A stretch of 64,000 bases of DNA from Microstegium vimineum (lineage: Eukaryota; Streptophyta; Magnoliopsida; Poales; Poaceae). Position numbers and translations under genes: made by a program. This document shows positions 1 through 11,030 of the stretch, one piece after another. The notes beneath the pieces were generated by a model. It made no database searches and had not been told where the DNA came from. It worked only from the letters and a program-made list of their open reading frames with translations. Where the stretch lies: positions 2,976,049 through 3,040,048 of the forward strand of contig CM039128.1 in assembly GCA_022036555.1 (NCBI GenBank), in the 5' to 3' direction. How positions within the stretch are numbered: position 1 is the stretch's first letter; every line of letters starts with the position of its first letter.

Positions 1-79
1 TCATAAACACAACATTTCTATGACTAAAAGGTGCTTTGTCATATGAAAATTGTCATAGAAGCCCAAATCTCTTGTAGTG
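1..79 (-). mobile_element. Right end of a CACTA (En/Spm-type) transposon, rest off the left edge
   Basis: Read on the minus strand, the sequence ending at base 79 begins CACTACAAGAGATTTGG, which is the standard 5'-CACTACAAGA-like terminus of grass CACTA elements. It is followed by short complementary stretches (TGACAA / TTGTCAT) of the subterminal kind. Only about 80 bases lie in the window, so neither the other terminus nor the 3-bp target duplication can be checked. The base next to it resumes a LINE coding sequence, so the CACTA element appears to have jumped into the LINE. Confidence 0.6.
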
Positions 80-1747
80 CACTTTGATCATTATGGAAGG
101 ATGTGGCAAGCAACTTTTTTTCCTCAGAGCTTTGCTTAACTCCTTTGCGGAATCCACTGGCTTAAAAGTTAACTTATCTAAGTCTTTCCTGGTGCCTGTT
201 AACCTCTCGGCTGAAAAGGCTAAGCATCTGACTGACACTTTTGGCTGTATGGTGGGTTCTCTTCCGTTCACTTATTTGGGGCTGCCCCTTGGTACCACCA
301 GGCCAAACGCTGAGTGCTTTCTTCCGGTCATCACCAGATGTGATAAAAGGCTCGTGAACACCTCTCTCTTCCTCTCCCAGGCGGGTAAGCTTCAGATGGT
401 CAACTCTGTTTTCTCCTCGCTCCCGACTTTCTTCATGGGCACCCTGCTCCTTCCTGCTTCAGTTAGGGAGCAGATTGATAAGTTCAGAAAGCGGTGTCTC
501 TCGAGGGGTTCAGATGATAGCAATAAGATTAATGCCAAAACTGCTTGGAGTATTGTAACAAGGCCAAAGAGTGATGGCGGTCTAGGGGTCCTTGATCTAA
601 AATATCAGAATGAGGCACTTCTACTCAAGAATCTCCACAAATTCTTCAACAAAGCTGATGTCCCTTGGGTTCACCTCATTTGGGAGAAGTGCTACTCTAA
701 TGACAAATTGCCAAATGGAACCGAGAAGGGATCTTTCTGGTGGAGAGATGTTCTTAAACTGCTTGACAAGTTCAAAGGTCTTGCCTCTGTCAAGGTCGTT
801 GATGGCGCCTCTTGCCTGTGTTGGGATGACTGCTGGCTTGGTCAGTCGCTCAAGCTCTCCCTTCCCGAGCTGCACTCTTTTGTAAAGAAGCCCAATATTT
901 CGCTTAAAAAGTTTGCTGCCACTCTTCCAGCCTCGGCAAATTTCAACTTGCCTCTCTCAGTCGAGGCTTTTGAGCAATACGGCCAGCTGCAGGCCTCCCT
1001 GAGCTCTCTTGCTTCCCAGGCTGCTCAAGCCCCTAGTGCCAAGGATTGTTGGGTCTATATCTGGGGTAACTCCCAATTCTCCTCAAAAAGGGTCTACCAT
1101 CACCTTATTGGCAGCAGGGAAGTGAACCTGATCTTCAAGAGAATCTAGAAGTCTTCTTATCAACCTAAGCAGAAAATCTTCTTTTGGTTGATTTGTAAGG
1201 ATAGGCTGAGCACTCGCAACATCATGAGAAGAAAGAGTTGGCTCCTTCCTTCTTATAATTGTGTTTTGTGTGATCTGGGTGTTGAAGAAACGGTGGATCA
1301 CCTCTTTCTAGAATGTCCAACAACAAGGTCTTGTTGGAGGCTCATTGGGTTAACAGTCACTAGCGATCCGGATCGCTTTGGGCGCTTCAAAAGTCTAGAT
1401 GATTAGCTCGGAAAGCCATTCTCTCTGGAGATTATCATCGTGATGTGCTGGAGTATTTGGGCTTTGCGGAATGATCAAATCTTCAGAGGTTTCCCAGTTT
1501 GCTGTTTGAGTGGGCTAGACTTGTTCTCTCAGAATTTTAAGGAAATCCTTTGGAGAGCCAAGAAAAAATACTTTCCGGATATTGCGTCCTGGCTTGAACT
1601 GGCGTTGTAATTTAGTCTCCCCCTGTCTTAGCTTTCTTGGAAGTTCTCCTTCCTCCCCGCCTCTCTCCTCTCTTTGTAATTTTGTTTTGCTGTGGTTATT
1701 TTTAATATATCTTCAGTAGAGGCTCTCAGCGGCCTCTCCTGTTCCCT
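80..1747 (+). mobile_element. LINE (L1-type non-LTR retrotransposon) remnant: C-terminal half of reverse transcriptase ORF plus 3' UTR
   Basis: The reading frame from base 81 encodes the part of an L1-type ORF2 that follows the reverse-transcriptase active site. It has the TLIIMEG stretch, then LLNSFAESTGLKVN, the TYLGLPLG motif, and the GGLGVLDL and FWWRDVLKLLD blocks. After an in-frame TAG (1146-1148) comes a zf-RVT region with spaced Cys and His (CVLCDLGVEETVDHLFLEC). A second in-frame TAG lies at 1404-1406 and the frame ends with TAA at 1609-1611. A T-rich 3' UTR ends near 1747 in CCTAAACAAACA, a degenerate A-rich tail. The YADD catalytic codons should lie just left of base 80, where the CACTA terminus now sits. 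Two stops and the missing N-terminus make this a dead copy. Confidence 0.85.
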
Positions 1748-1843
1748 AAACAAACATATAGAAGCATTGAAAACCGGAACATGCATGGAACTAGTAATGG
1801 GATGGCCTAATAAACTTAATCTTTACTGAGACCACCATGCATG

Positions 1844-2166
1844 CTATTGCGTTCTTGCCCCTACTTTGATGTCCAATTGTGATTTTACCCCTGTTTTTGT
1901 CATCGTTGTGATTTTACCCTTGTTTTTTAAACAAAGCCTAAGTTTACCCCTACTTCGTGAACATCAGGAAACATTGTCAAATGGGCAGAGTAAGGACAAA
2001 TTTTTTCATGCGAAATTGCCCCTACTTATCTTAAGGCATTGTGAATTTACCCCTCTTTTGAGATATATATTTAGACACATCATTTTAACCAATATTTTGA
2101 CATCATTTTAAGAAAGCGAGGGTAAAATCACAATTAGGATTCAAAACAAGGGCAGAAACGCAATAG
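1844..2166. repeat. MITE-like inverted-repeat element with about 48-bp arms
   Basis: The left arm at 1844-1893 (CTATTGCGTTCTTGCCCC and on) is the near-perfect reverse complement of 2119-2166. About 220 AT-rich bases lie between them, with further short matches to one another. There is no coding capacity. The symmetry suits a small non-autonomous DNA element or fold-back element. I could not define a clean target-site duplication, so the superfamily is open. Confidence 0.6.
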
Positions 2167-2261
2167 TATTTCGGATACATGTAACGACATTAGGAACAGG
2201 GGTAAACGGAACCTTTATTTTTGAAAAGGAGGGGTAAAAATACAAAGTAAAAGGAAGTGAA

Positions 2262-2307
2262 GATAAAATCACAATTAGGATTCAAAACAAGAACAGAAAC
2301 ACAATAG
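2262..2307. repeat. Third copy of the inverted-repeat arm (direct repeat of 2121-2166)
   Basis: This stretch repeats the right arm of the element at 1844-2166 in the same orientation (ATAAAATCACAATTAGGATT and on), with about five substitutions. It is separated from the arm by roughly 95 bp. It suggests a second, partly deleted copy or an extended terminal structure. Confidence 0.55.
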
Positions 2308-4816
2308 CCCCATATATATTGAGCGTAACTAGCTAACTCTTAATAGTGAGGAACACACTGTTAAATTAAACTTTAGAAAAAAAATGAGTAGACCAAAAGA
2401 AAGATACTACTACTCATCATCAGTTTGACTAAAAAACATAATTCTTGTTCTTAAACAAGTCTGACAATTTTTAGATTTGACTAAATATTATATAATATAT
2501 GTATATATATATATATATAAATGTTATGAACAAAACAACTATTATTAGATTGATTATGAAATATATTTTCTTTCATAATAAATCTAGCTGTAGACATATA
2601 TTTTCTCCTTATTATATATATAAACTTGGTTAAACTTACATATTTCACTTGTCCAATCCAAAAGTACCTATATTTGGTTAAACAAACATTTAAGGATGGA
2701 GGGAGTAGTCGTTGTTGAATATTTGCTATCGTCCAGTCGATCGTTTTTCTCTTCACGTCCGGTTGGTAAGGCAGGGCTAGCTCCGATACAGAACAGAAGA
2801 CACGCAGTCGTACACGTCTTGACAGATACGGTCCGATCAAGATACGCGCCCTCGCGCCAAGTGTCAACCCCGTGCGTGCCGTACATATTATACATATACA
2901 CACACAAATAAAAAAAACAGTTGTATTCGCATTTTGTACTATACAGTACTCCTCCTCCTAGGAGTAGGAGTAGATTGCAACTGCCACGCGTGAATGAATG
3001 GGTGACGTCTTTCATGGGACCATGCATGGGGGTCGCGGCGCTCTCCGGCGGGCGGAGGCGCGCGTCCAAAGTCCAAACGGTGGCTGTGGCTGGCTCCTGG
3101 CTGTCCGCTGCAAACGGGTGTGGCTATCTGTGATTACTTGCGGCGCAGGCCAGGGCCATGCCCATCAGCTAGTCAGCCCATGAGGCATGACACGTCCCCG
3201 TCGCGGGCCGCCACCTGGACGCGACAAGAAGAAAAACTCACGACCTGCGGCAACTGTACTCCATGCTGGAGGCCCAGAAAAGGGGAAAAAAAAACAATGG
3301 AGGCTGACACGCGCTCTCTCTTCCTGTGTTGTGGTCTTGTGGAGATAGTAGATGCTTCGCAGCAAAGGAAGGAAGAAACGGGTGGGGGCGGGGCATGCAA
3401 TGGGCCTTGCCGCCTGACGACGCGCTGGCGTCCGCGTGACGCCACCCTTCACTCCACGCAGGGGGCCGGCCCGGCCCCCCCGCGTCCCCTCCTCTCTCTC
3501 GCGGGCCCACCGTTGGCATGCCGCGTGCCCGTCCGGATCCTTTGTGAACGCCGCCGTCTCGCGCCACATTAAGCCGTTGCGTGTGTATTTGTATTTTATT
3601 GTTATGGCTGCCTTTGCTAATTTTATTTTATTTTTGCGGGTGTATTTGTATTTTGCGTCCATTTAGCTTTTTCCAAACTAAGAAAATTAGGTTTTACTCC
3701 AAAAATCAGCTGGTGCTTTTTACTTATCAAAGACGTACTTCTTTTACTGTATCGTCGTCGCGTCTATTTTCGAGGATTCAAATTCTACTAGCAGTATACA
3801 TCCGAAATTCTCCGCATAAATAAATAGAGATAAAGTTGGATTGAGCTAGCAGTAACCCCTGCTAATAGGATCGAGCAGCGACATCTCATCAGTCCGTTGC
3901 TCGATCATATTTATTTGGAAATGGGAACTTGGTTCACTACAACGCTCCAGCATAGTGAGTGTGATTGACAGTTTTGCCAACCCAACCGCTTTCTTCTTTC
4001 TGCCAAAAATGGCGCAATCGGACCGTGTGTTTAAAGTCAATGCCATTCAAACAAGACACGTACGACCCCCAAAAGGCTGACCTTTTTGTACAGTAGTACG
4101 TACTGTGTGTCTTCTTTTTCCAGCGTTAAGCTTTCATTTTTTGTTCTAGTACGTCCACCCAATTAATGTAATGGTTCGCCTCTATGTAAATCGATATGAG
4201 ATCAGTTATGGTATTTAACCTTAATAATTGTTAGGTTTCCTAATTGGCTTGAGATCGACGCGAGTGAGACAACAAGATACTATAAGCACTTTTGTCGTTA
4301 TTCGAACACAACACACTGAGTATCGGTGTACGGAGTATATATATGAGCGATAACGCCAGCATATAATTGCCATGTTTATCATCACTACTTCAACACTGCT
4401 TTTCAGTAAACAAACATATTTTTTTTTCTTACAATAAACAAGCATAAACATTCAGTATAAATTAAATTTCAGCAAAACAAACCGCGGGTCAATATTCTCG
4501 GTTCCTAGCTCCATCTTGTTGTACTGGGAAAAAGAACGCGAGACAGGTTACCACATAATAATACAACTTTTTAGATAAACAAAAGGAAACTATAAGTAGG
4601 CTTTTATAACACTGATTATTATAGTCAAACGCTTTAACGATACTATTAATCTTGCTCCCAAGTCACATACACATATCAAGATCCAAACCTTTGAATCATA
4701 TCTTTGACCAATAGTTTGCCTAAAATTTCGTTATTATTTATTATTACCTCTATCTATCTCTAACAGAATGCAATTATGGGCATCATGGTGGTCAAGGTAT
4801 CTTATGTTTAAATAAA
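2308..4816. other. Intergenic, no gene supported
   Basis: AT-rich flanks surround a GC-rich patch at about 2740-3560. The patch has open frames on both strands, but they are proline/arginine-rich, overlap each other and match no family I recognise, so I call none. The remainder is AT-rich with scattered TA microsatellite (about 2494-2520). Confidence 0.5.
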
Positions 4817-5017
4817 TTTGTCTGTTTAGTTCCAAAAAGATTTGGGATTTTGGCACTACGTAACTAAGTTCAAAAGATTTGTCTCGGACTTTACAGACAA
4901 CTGTGTAATGAGTTATATTTTTTTCTTATATTTAATACTCCATGCATGCGTTTAAAGATTCAGTGTGATGGGGAATCTGGTAAAGTTTTAGAATTTGAGG
5001 TGGAACTAAACAAGGCC
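4817..5017. mobile_element. MITE of the GGCCTTGTTTAG terminal family (copy 1)
   Basis: The left end reads CTGTTTAGTTCC and the right end is its inverted match, GGAACTAAACAAGGCC. The interior carries the family signature AACTGTGTAATGAGTTATAT and CATGCATGCGTTTAAA, shared with the copies at 11934-12142 and 34375-34580. It lies about 480 bp upstream of the trihelix gene start, so it is part of that promoter region. Confidence 0.7.
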
Positions 5018-5280
5018 TAAATATTGTTAGTATTCATGTCTCTAAATAATTTTAGGATGAAGGGAGTAGGAATTAAGTCAGTCGTGTGCCACGTAGCAGC
5101 ACATTGGCAATTAAAGTCAGGAGGTAGAAATAGAGGGAGCCCCACCGCCCCGCGGGAGGGAAGCATGAACGAAGCCAGGCGCGGTCGGCGCAGAGGATCC
5201 AGATCTTATTCAAAGAAAGCAATATGAAAGCAAGCCGTTTCCGCGTTGAATTGAAGCCCAGCAGGCAGCAGCAGGCCGGG

Positions 5281-5326
5281 CCAACAAACAGATTTTCTTC
5301 TCTCTTTTTTTCTCTCACTCTCTCGG
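5281..5326 (+). promoter_or_regulatory. Pyrimidine-rich (Y-patch-like) stretch upstream of the trihelix gene
   Basis: A run of CTTCTCTC / TTTTTTTCTCTCACTCTCTC lies about 170-215 bp upstream of the ATG at 5497. Such CT-rich patches commonly sit near transcription starts or in 5' leaders of plant genes. I see no convincing TATA box at a fixed distance, so the start of transcription is unknown. Confidence 0.35.
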
Positions 5327-5496
5327 TCTCGGGAACCCCCTCCTCATGCTCGGCTGCTCTTGACTTCCATTCCCATCCCAATTCCCACCACTGACCTGAC
5401 CGCCCGCCGCCGATCACATCCCTTCCCTACCTTTCCCCGGCGTCCAAATCCATCCATCCGCCACCGCGCCGTCCCACTCCCTTCCGCCACCGCGCC

Positions 5497-6573
5497 ATGG
5501 ATCCCTTCCACCACCTCAACACCTCCTTCTCAAACCCATACCACCAACTCCTCTCCCCATCACCACCACACCACCCGCACTTCCCACCGCTCCCGCCGCT
5601 CCCGGACCCTTCACCACCGCCGCCGCAGCCGCATCCCTCCGCCTCAGCGGCCTCCAGCGCGAGCCTCGACCGGGAGCGGCTCCCGCAGTGGTCCCACGCC
5701 GAGACGACCGCGTTCCTCGCCGTCCGCGCCGACCTCGACCACTCCTTCCTCACCACCAAGCGCAACAAGGCGCTCTGGGAGGCCGTCTCGTCCCGCCTCC
5801 ACGCGCAGGGATTCGCTCGTACCCCGGATCAGTGTAAGTCCAAGTGGAAGAACCTCGTCACCCGGTTCAAGGGCACCGAGGCCGCCGCCGCGGCAGCGGT
5901 CGTCGTCGATCCAGCCTCCGTCTCCTCGTCGTCCTCCTCGCACCAGCACCAGCAGCAGAACACGAGGCCGCAGTTCCCGTTCCATGACGAGGTGAGGCGG
6001 ATCTTCGATGCCCGCGTCGAGCGCGCGCAAGCATTGGAGAGGAAGAGAGCCAAGGGCAAGGGCGTGCGGGCCACGGCATCGGCGCTGGACGATGAAGGCG
6101 GCGGCGAGGGCGAGGACGTTGAAGACGAGGACGAAGACGACGAGATCGAAGCGGCGGACGTCGTGGAGGCGGGCGACGAGGAGGCGGCGGACGCGAGCAG
6201 GGCCATCGGCGGCGGGACGAAGAAGCGAAGGCGGAAGCAGCAGCACCAGGCGGCGCGGGCTGCTGCTGCTAGTGCGGCGGCCGCAGACCAGCAGGGCGAG
6301 GTGGAGGCGATGCTGCGCGAGTTCATGCGGCGCCAGGCCGAGATGGAGGAGCGATGGGTGGAGGCAGCCGAGGCGCGCGAGGCCGAGCGACGCGCGCGCG
6401 AGGAGGAGTGGCGTACCGCCATGGTCGCGCTCGGCGAGGAGCGCCTTGCGCTCGTAAGGCGATGGCGGGAGCGCGAGGACGCCTGGCGCGCCCGCGCTGA
6501 GGAGCGCGAGGAAAGGCGTCACCAGCTCGTTGCCGCGCTGCTCGCCAAGCTCGGCGGCGGCGGCGACTCGTGA
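5497..6573 (+). CDS. Trihelix transcription factor, GT-3 (GT-3a/GT-3b) clade
   Basis: An intact single-exon frame encodes 358 residues. The N-terminus is His/Pro-rich (1-45). The trihelix DNA-binding domain spans about 62-126 (LPQWSHAETTAFLAVRADLD, then TKRNKALWEAVSSRL and QCKSKWKNLVTRFKG), with helix tryptophans at 65, 94 and 117. A conserved short block (QFPFHDEVRRIFDAR, 159-173) follows, then an acidic stretch (about 200-230), a basic nuclear-localisation-like KKRRRK near 242 and a long charged C-terminal coiled coil (about 268-348). This order is that of plant GT-3a/GT-3b proteins, which act in the nucleus and bind GT-type promoter elements. The ATG is in a good context (GCCATGG) and is the first in the frame. 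Ala and Ser runs near 129-148 are low-complexity. The specific target genes cannot be told from sequence. Confidence 0.9.
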   Translation: MDPFHHLNTSFSNPYHQLLSPSPPHHPHFPPLPPLPDPSPPPPQPHPSASAASSASLDRERLPQWSHAETTAFLAVRADLDHSFLTTKRNKALWEAVSSRLHAQGFARTPDQCKSKWKNLVTRFKGTEAAAAAAVVVDPASVSSSSSSHQHQQQNTRPQFPFHDEVRRIFDARVERAQALERKRAKGKGVRATASALDDEGGGEGEDVEDEDEDDEIEAADVVEAGDEEAADASRAIGGGTKKRRRKQQHQAARAAAASAAAADQQGEVEAMLREFMRRQAEMEERWVEAAEAREAERRAREEEWRTAMVALGEERLALVRRWREREDAWRARAEEREERRHQLVAALLAKLGGGGDS

Positions 6574-9469
6574 TTAGTCGTCGTCAGCGTCGTCGGCGGC
6601 ATGCATCGATCGATCAGCCCTCGCGCGCGCGTTCTCGTCGTCCCCATCCAAAACCCCCTCGCCCACCGGTACGGACCAAACATCCCACACACACACGCTC
6701 TATTCGCTCATCGTCATGTCTTCTTCATCCGTAGTGCACAACCAAAGATATATATACCTCCATGCATTGATCGAGTACAACTCGATCGATCTACTGCTAG
6801 AGTGATAATTATATATATAAATCAATCTTCTGATGCACAAACTCAACACTGCTTCTTTGGAGCAACGATGTTTCACCGCGAAGCGCGCGCATCAGCCGGA
6901 TAGCTACTCAATCTACTTTATTTAGACGGTGATCGATCACTCGATCACTCGATCCATCCATCCATGATCTTTGTTCATTAGGGTTTCTCTGCTAGCTAGG
7001 CAGCTAGATAGTGAGAGCAGGTTAGTAATATGTATACATGCTCATCAGTCAGAGGGTTTAATGATTTATTGCAGCTCATGCAATCTCGATCATCTTTGTT
7101 TATATATATATTAGCCACGCACCCTAGCTAGCTAATGATGATAACTTATATCACCTCGATCTCGTACTAACTAGCTAGCTTAGCTAGTCTCATCATCGAT
7201 CAGCTTGCTCGATCTCTTTGAGCTTTCTGGCTTCACACAAAAGTGCATGGATGCTAGCTTCTCCTTGGTACTTCTCCATAGACGACCATGCATAGATCTC
7301 TCTCCTCCGTCCTCCCTCGCTCATCTTTGCATCTGTAGGACATCCCGCACCATGGTCGGTGCTTTCCACTCGAAAACGGGTGTGAATTGAACCTCAGTGA
7401 TGATATGTCTTTGCAGGGGCTTGCGTAGCTTTTGCGCGACACGGCCTAGTAGCCGCAATATCTTTCTTGGTTTCCCTCTCTAGCTTTTCAGTTGCATGGG
7501 TAAAGATCGCTATATGCATCTCACTAGCGAAAAGAGATTTGCATCTGAAAAGTTAGTAGGACGGGACTGGCCGGCCGGCTAGGATGATCGATCAGGAAAG
7601 AGAGGAGAGGATGCATGGTGGATACTGGAAGCACATGGTTGCTGATAGAGGGTGCAGGAGGAGGCTGCTTTGCTTTGCTTATCATGCAGAAAGGGGCATC
7701 GATGCCCTGCGGTCTTCCTGTTGCATATGCATACATCTTGCAAAACACACATCAGAGGTGTCCGGCAGAAGCCACTACTGCATATACATATGTGACCAAA
7801 CTAGCTACTAGCTAATGATCATCGATCTAGACTATTATTGTGTGGTATGTTTGTGCTTGCTTGTTTGAAAGATAATCATTATTGTTAATTACAGGATCAG
7901 CTCTTCCCTAACGATGTGTGTGAACCGCGTGTCATAGAATGCATCATGGCTTGTTGCAGACGACAGTGGGCGCATCGCATGTGTGTGTGGTATGAATCCA
8001 TCATCAGCATGCACAGGTGTGTACGTAGGGAAGAAGTAGGGTGGTATGAAACCGCGTTACATATGTACATCGATTGATATCATATCCTAGAGATCATCGA
8101 TGTTCGGCCGGGAAATTGCTGGCCCTATATATTATATGTGGTTTAGCTAGTTGACCAAGTGATGTCAGCTCGGTTGTCTTTAATAATGTTTATTAGTTGT
8201 TTATACTTATATATGAGAGACTGGGTGCATCACCATTCGATCATATATATGTTCATAAAATTTATCAAAGCTAGCTAGATAAAGATACATAAAACTGTGC
8301 CATTTATTTCAAGCAAAGTTGTTGTGGCTTGTGTGAATCCTTTGGGTGAAAGCCAAATGGTATCAATTGCATATAAGACTTTGAAAGGTCCAGACCTCCT
8401 AGCTGTAAACTTTAGTGTGCATATGCTACCTGCTAACATTGTTGATAGTGCGTGTGGTCATAACAACAGCTTGTCGGGGAAGCTGTTTAGTTCACTTTGT
8501 TACTGGCATGGCCATATGCATGGGTTCATGCATGTCACTAGGGGGAAAAAAAAACTAGATGTGTGAGTGTGACAAACAGATACATATATACGAGGATAAA
8601 CAATAACAGTATATATGTAGTAGTAACTATTTTCCTTTGTCACAGACTCACAGTTGGTTTTCACTTATTGTCTCTAGTTTTGTCCAGAGCTCACATGAAG
8701 GTAATCGATCGAGTACACGTTGTACATGTAAATATGTAATCTGTTATCTTACGCCGTCAAGCAAATTTATTTTATTCTATTTTATGAGTTATTACTTGTG
8801 CAGATATAATTAAGATCATAATGACGAGCAAAGTGACATCAGCTTATCATGCTTCCGTGACCTAATAGTATAAGCAAATTGGCTAGTTGGCACGTCCAGC
8901 TTTGTTGACATGTCGTGTTCACTGTTCACTTTTGATGCTTGTTGAGTGTTCACAATGGCAACGGGCAATCAGAGGATACGTCGGTTGTCCTTGGTTTAGC
9001 CTCAGCCTGACACAAATAATGCACTTTTAGTGAAAATTACTGGCCATTTGATCGATTAACGACACTACCTGTCGTATCAATTATCATTTTTTGTATTCCA
9101 ACTTGATATTTATTTGGCAGCTCTCTAGATAATTAAACTGGTAGCCCCTTTAGAAAATTATTAGTTTACTCCCAACTGTAAACAACCGGATATATATATA
9201 TTAATTGTTCATTAGAATGGATTAAGCTAACTTGTATACATGCCTTTATATATGCATCTGCTCTATATATTGCTTTTGTGTGTGGTGTGAGGAATTCCTG
9301 AGATGTCAGTATGATATCATCTTTGACGAATGCGTACTTGATCATATATATTATTTTGTTGTTAGTAAATGTAGAATAGACTCCTTATTTCATACTAGGT
9401 AGTAGTGTAGTAGATCCAATTAGAATATATAATACTGGCAATTTCTTGGCAGTATCAAAGATGAACCTA
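6574..9469. other. 3' flank of the trihelix gene and intergenic DNA, no gene supported
   Basis: This 2.9 kb is AT-rich and full of short AGCTAGCT, CGATCGAT and TATATA runs. A perfect 14-bp palindrome, GGGCATCGATGCCC, lies near 7695. Only short open frames without recognisable motifs occur (for example 7584-7811 and 8297-8566). I looked for mature sequences of common plant microRNAs on both strands and recognised none. Confidence 0.45.
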
Positions 9470-9700
9470 GGCCCCGTTTAGTTCCCAAATTTTTTTGCAT
9501 AGTACCCGTCACATCAAATCTTACGGCACATGCATGAAGTACTAAATGTAGACGAAAAAAAACTAATTGCACAGTTGGATGAGAAATCGCGAGACGAAAC
9601 TTTTAAACCTAATTAGTCCATAATTAGACACTAATTACCAAATAAAAACGAAATTGCTACAGTGCCCAAAACCCAAAAATTTTTGGATCTAAACGCACCC
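9470..9700. mobile_element. MITE with GGCCCCGTTTAG termini and 3-bp target duplication CTA
   Basis: Twelve-base termini GGCCCCGTTTAG and GGGTGCGTTTAG (inverted) bound a 231-bp element flanked by CTA at 9467-9469 and 9701-9703. The interior has the widespread grass signature AACTAATTGCACAGTT and CGCGAGACGAAACTTTTAA. It has no coding capacity. A 3-bp duplication and this terminus suggest a PIF/Harbinger-like (Tourist) MITE, though superfamily assignment needs a library search. Confidence 0.8.
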
Positions 9701-9703
9701 CTA

Positions 9704-10461
9704 GTCTGCTATACTTGGGGTAGTTGGAAATCAGTAAAATAAGCCATCTGGTTGTACGGCATGGAAAGAAATTGACCATACGTAATCTACACAAATCTAT
9801 GATCCAGTAAGCAAGCAGTAGTTTATTTGCATGCATGATTCACCCGTCAATATATTCTGCCCTAGCTAGCTGCTAGCGCGCTAGTGTGTGAAGTCAAGGG
9901 TAGCACATGTATGGCCAAAATCTAGAGGGAGACCGCTAGCTTGACGCGCAAATGATATAAACAAATATATAGATATTCTGCAATTGAAGCACCAACGTCG
10001 AGATCGATAGATGTGACTCCAGTAGACAACGACCAATTGTCCATCCTGGCTAATTAAATAAATTAAGATGATGCAAGGGTTGTCACACAGAGAAAGAGGA
10101 TGATGATGTAGATGGAGCGACGATGGAGATTCGGAGTGGCAACAAATTGCACTGATGAAGTTGCATTATTGCAGTGGTAGTACACATAATGTTGTAAGGA
10201 GTAGTACGTGCATAATTTGACTACTAATTAACTGACACTTATGCGTGTACTGTTGGCAGAGAGCGATCGATGATATGCATAGGTTGTTGCTTGCACGCTT
10301 TGAAGAGTAATCGATATATAGTAATAGGTCCAAACTATAAAGAAAGTTTCAGCTTACATATGGTAGCGAAGATATATAGATAAAAATAGAATACTCTTAC
10401 TCTGTCTTAAATAAATGTACATCTCCTTCTGAAGTACTAGAACTTTAATTTCAGTATTAAC

Positions 10462-10512
<51 letters not shown>

Positions 10513-10804
10513 AAAGAGCTTATTACAATAAATATATGCCTTGAGTAATCTTATGGTATTGTAATGAATAGTAACATTTGTATGCATCATAGACTGCATG
10601 AACAAGTTTACTTTTTTGGTATTCTTACATTTTTTTTGTTATCGACAAAGTCGTCGTCCACAATTAAGAGAATAAAGTTGCTAAACCTAGAATAGATCAA
10701 GAAAATTGTATTAAATTGGGGATTTAAACTTGAATAGATAGTTTTGCCAGAACGGATTAAACCAGATGAGCTAAGCTTATTTCACTAAAATATGGTAAAT
10801 ACTA
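9704..10804. other. Intergenic AT-rich DNA, no gene
   Basis: Apart from the TA microsatellite annotated at 10464-10510, I see only short open frames and no recognisable motif in this 1.1 kb. Confidence 0.5.
10464..10510. repeat. (AT)n microsatellite, 47 bp
   Basis: Uninterrupted alternating A and T in intergenic DNA. It explains the Tyr/Ile-repeat open frame on the minus strand here, which is not a gene. Confidence 0.95.
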
Positions 10805-11030
10805 CTCTCTCCATCCCAAATTATAAGACATTTCAAGAATCTTAGGAAGTCAAAGCATCCCAAGTTTGAATATGGTTATAGACATTTATGATATCAAATA
10901 TGCATACTATGAAAATATAATTGGTAAAGAATCTAATGATACTTAGTTAACATCATAATCGTTATTATTATATTATCATAAAAGTTTGATCAAGATTCTT
11001 GTAATGTCTTATAATGTAGGATTGATGGAG
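10805..11030. mobile_element. Stowaway-type MITE (Tc1/mariner), TA target duplication
   Basis: The termini CTCTCTCCATCCCAAATTATA and the inverted TTATAATGTAGGATTGATGGAG are flanked by TA on both sides (10803-10804, 11031-11032). The 226-bp length, AT-rich body and the internal GATATCAAATATGCATACTATG block match the Stowaway class. The same internal block appears inverted in the copy at 30395-30654. Confidence 0.85.

Noticed and set aside
3120..3662. Open frames of 110-165 residues on both strands in a GC-rich patch
   Set aside because: They overlap in several frames, show no domain, and follow from low stop-codon density in GC-rich DNA.
5644..6522. 292-residue minus-strand frame opposite the trihelix gene
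   Set aside because: It is the antisense shadow of a GC-rich coding sequence; composition is Leu/Arg/His-rich without a motif.
7205..7390. Possible microRNA hairpin near TTTGAGCTTTCTGGCTTC
   Set aside because: The resemblance to miR396 is partial and no complementary arm was found nearby.
8297..8566. 89-residue open frame
   Set aside because: No recognised family, no supporting context, length expected by chance.
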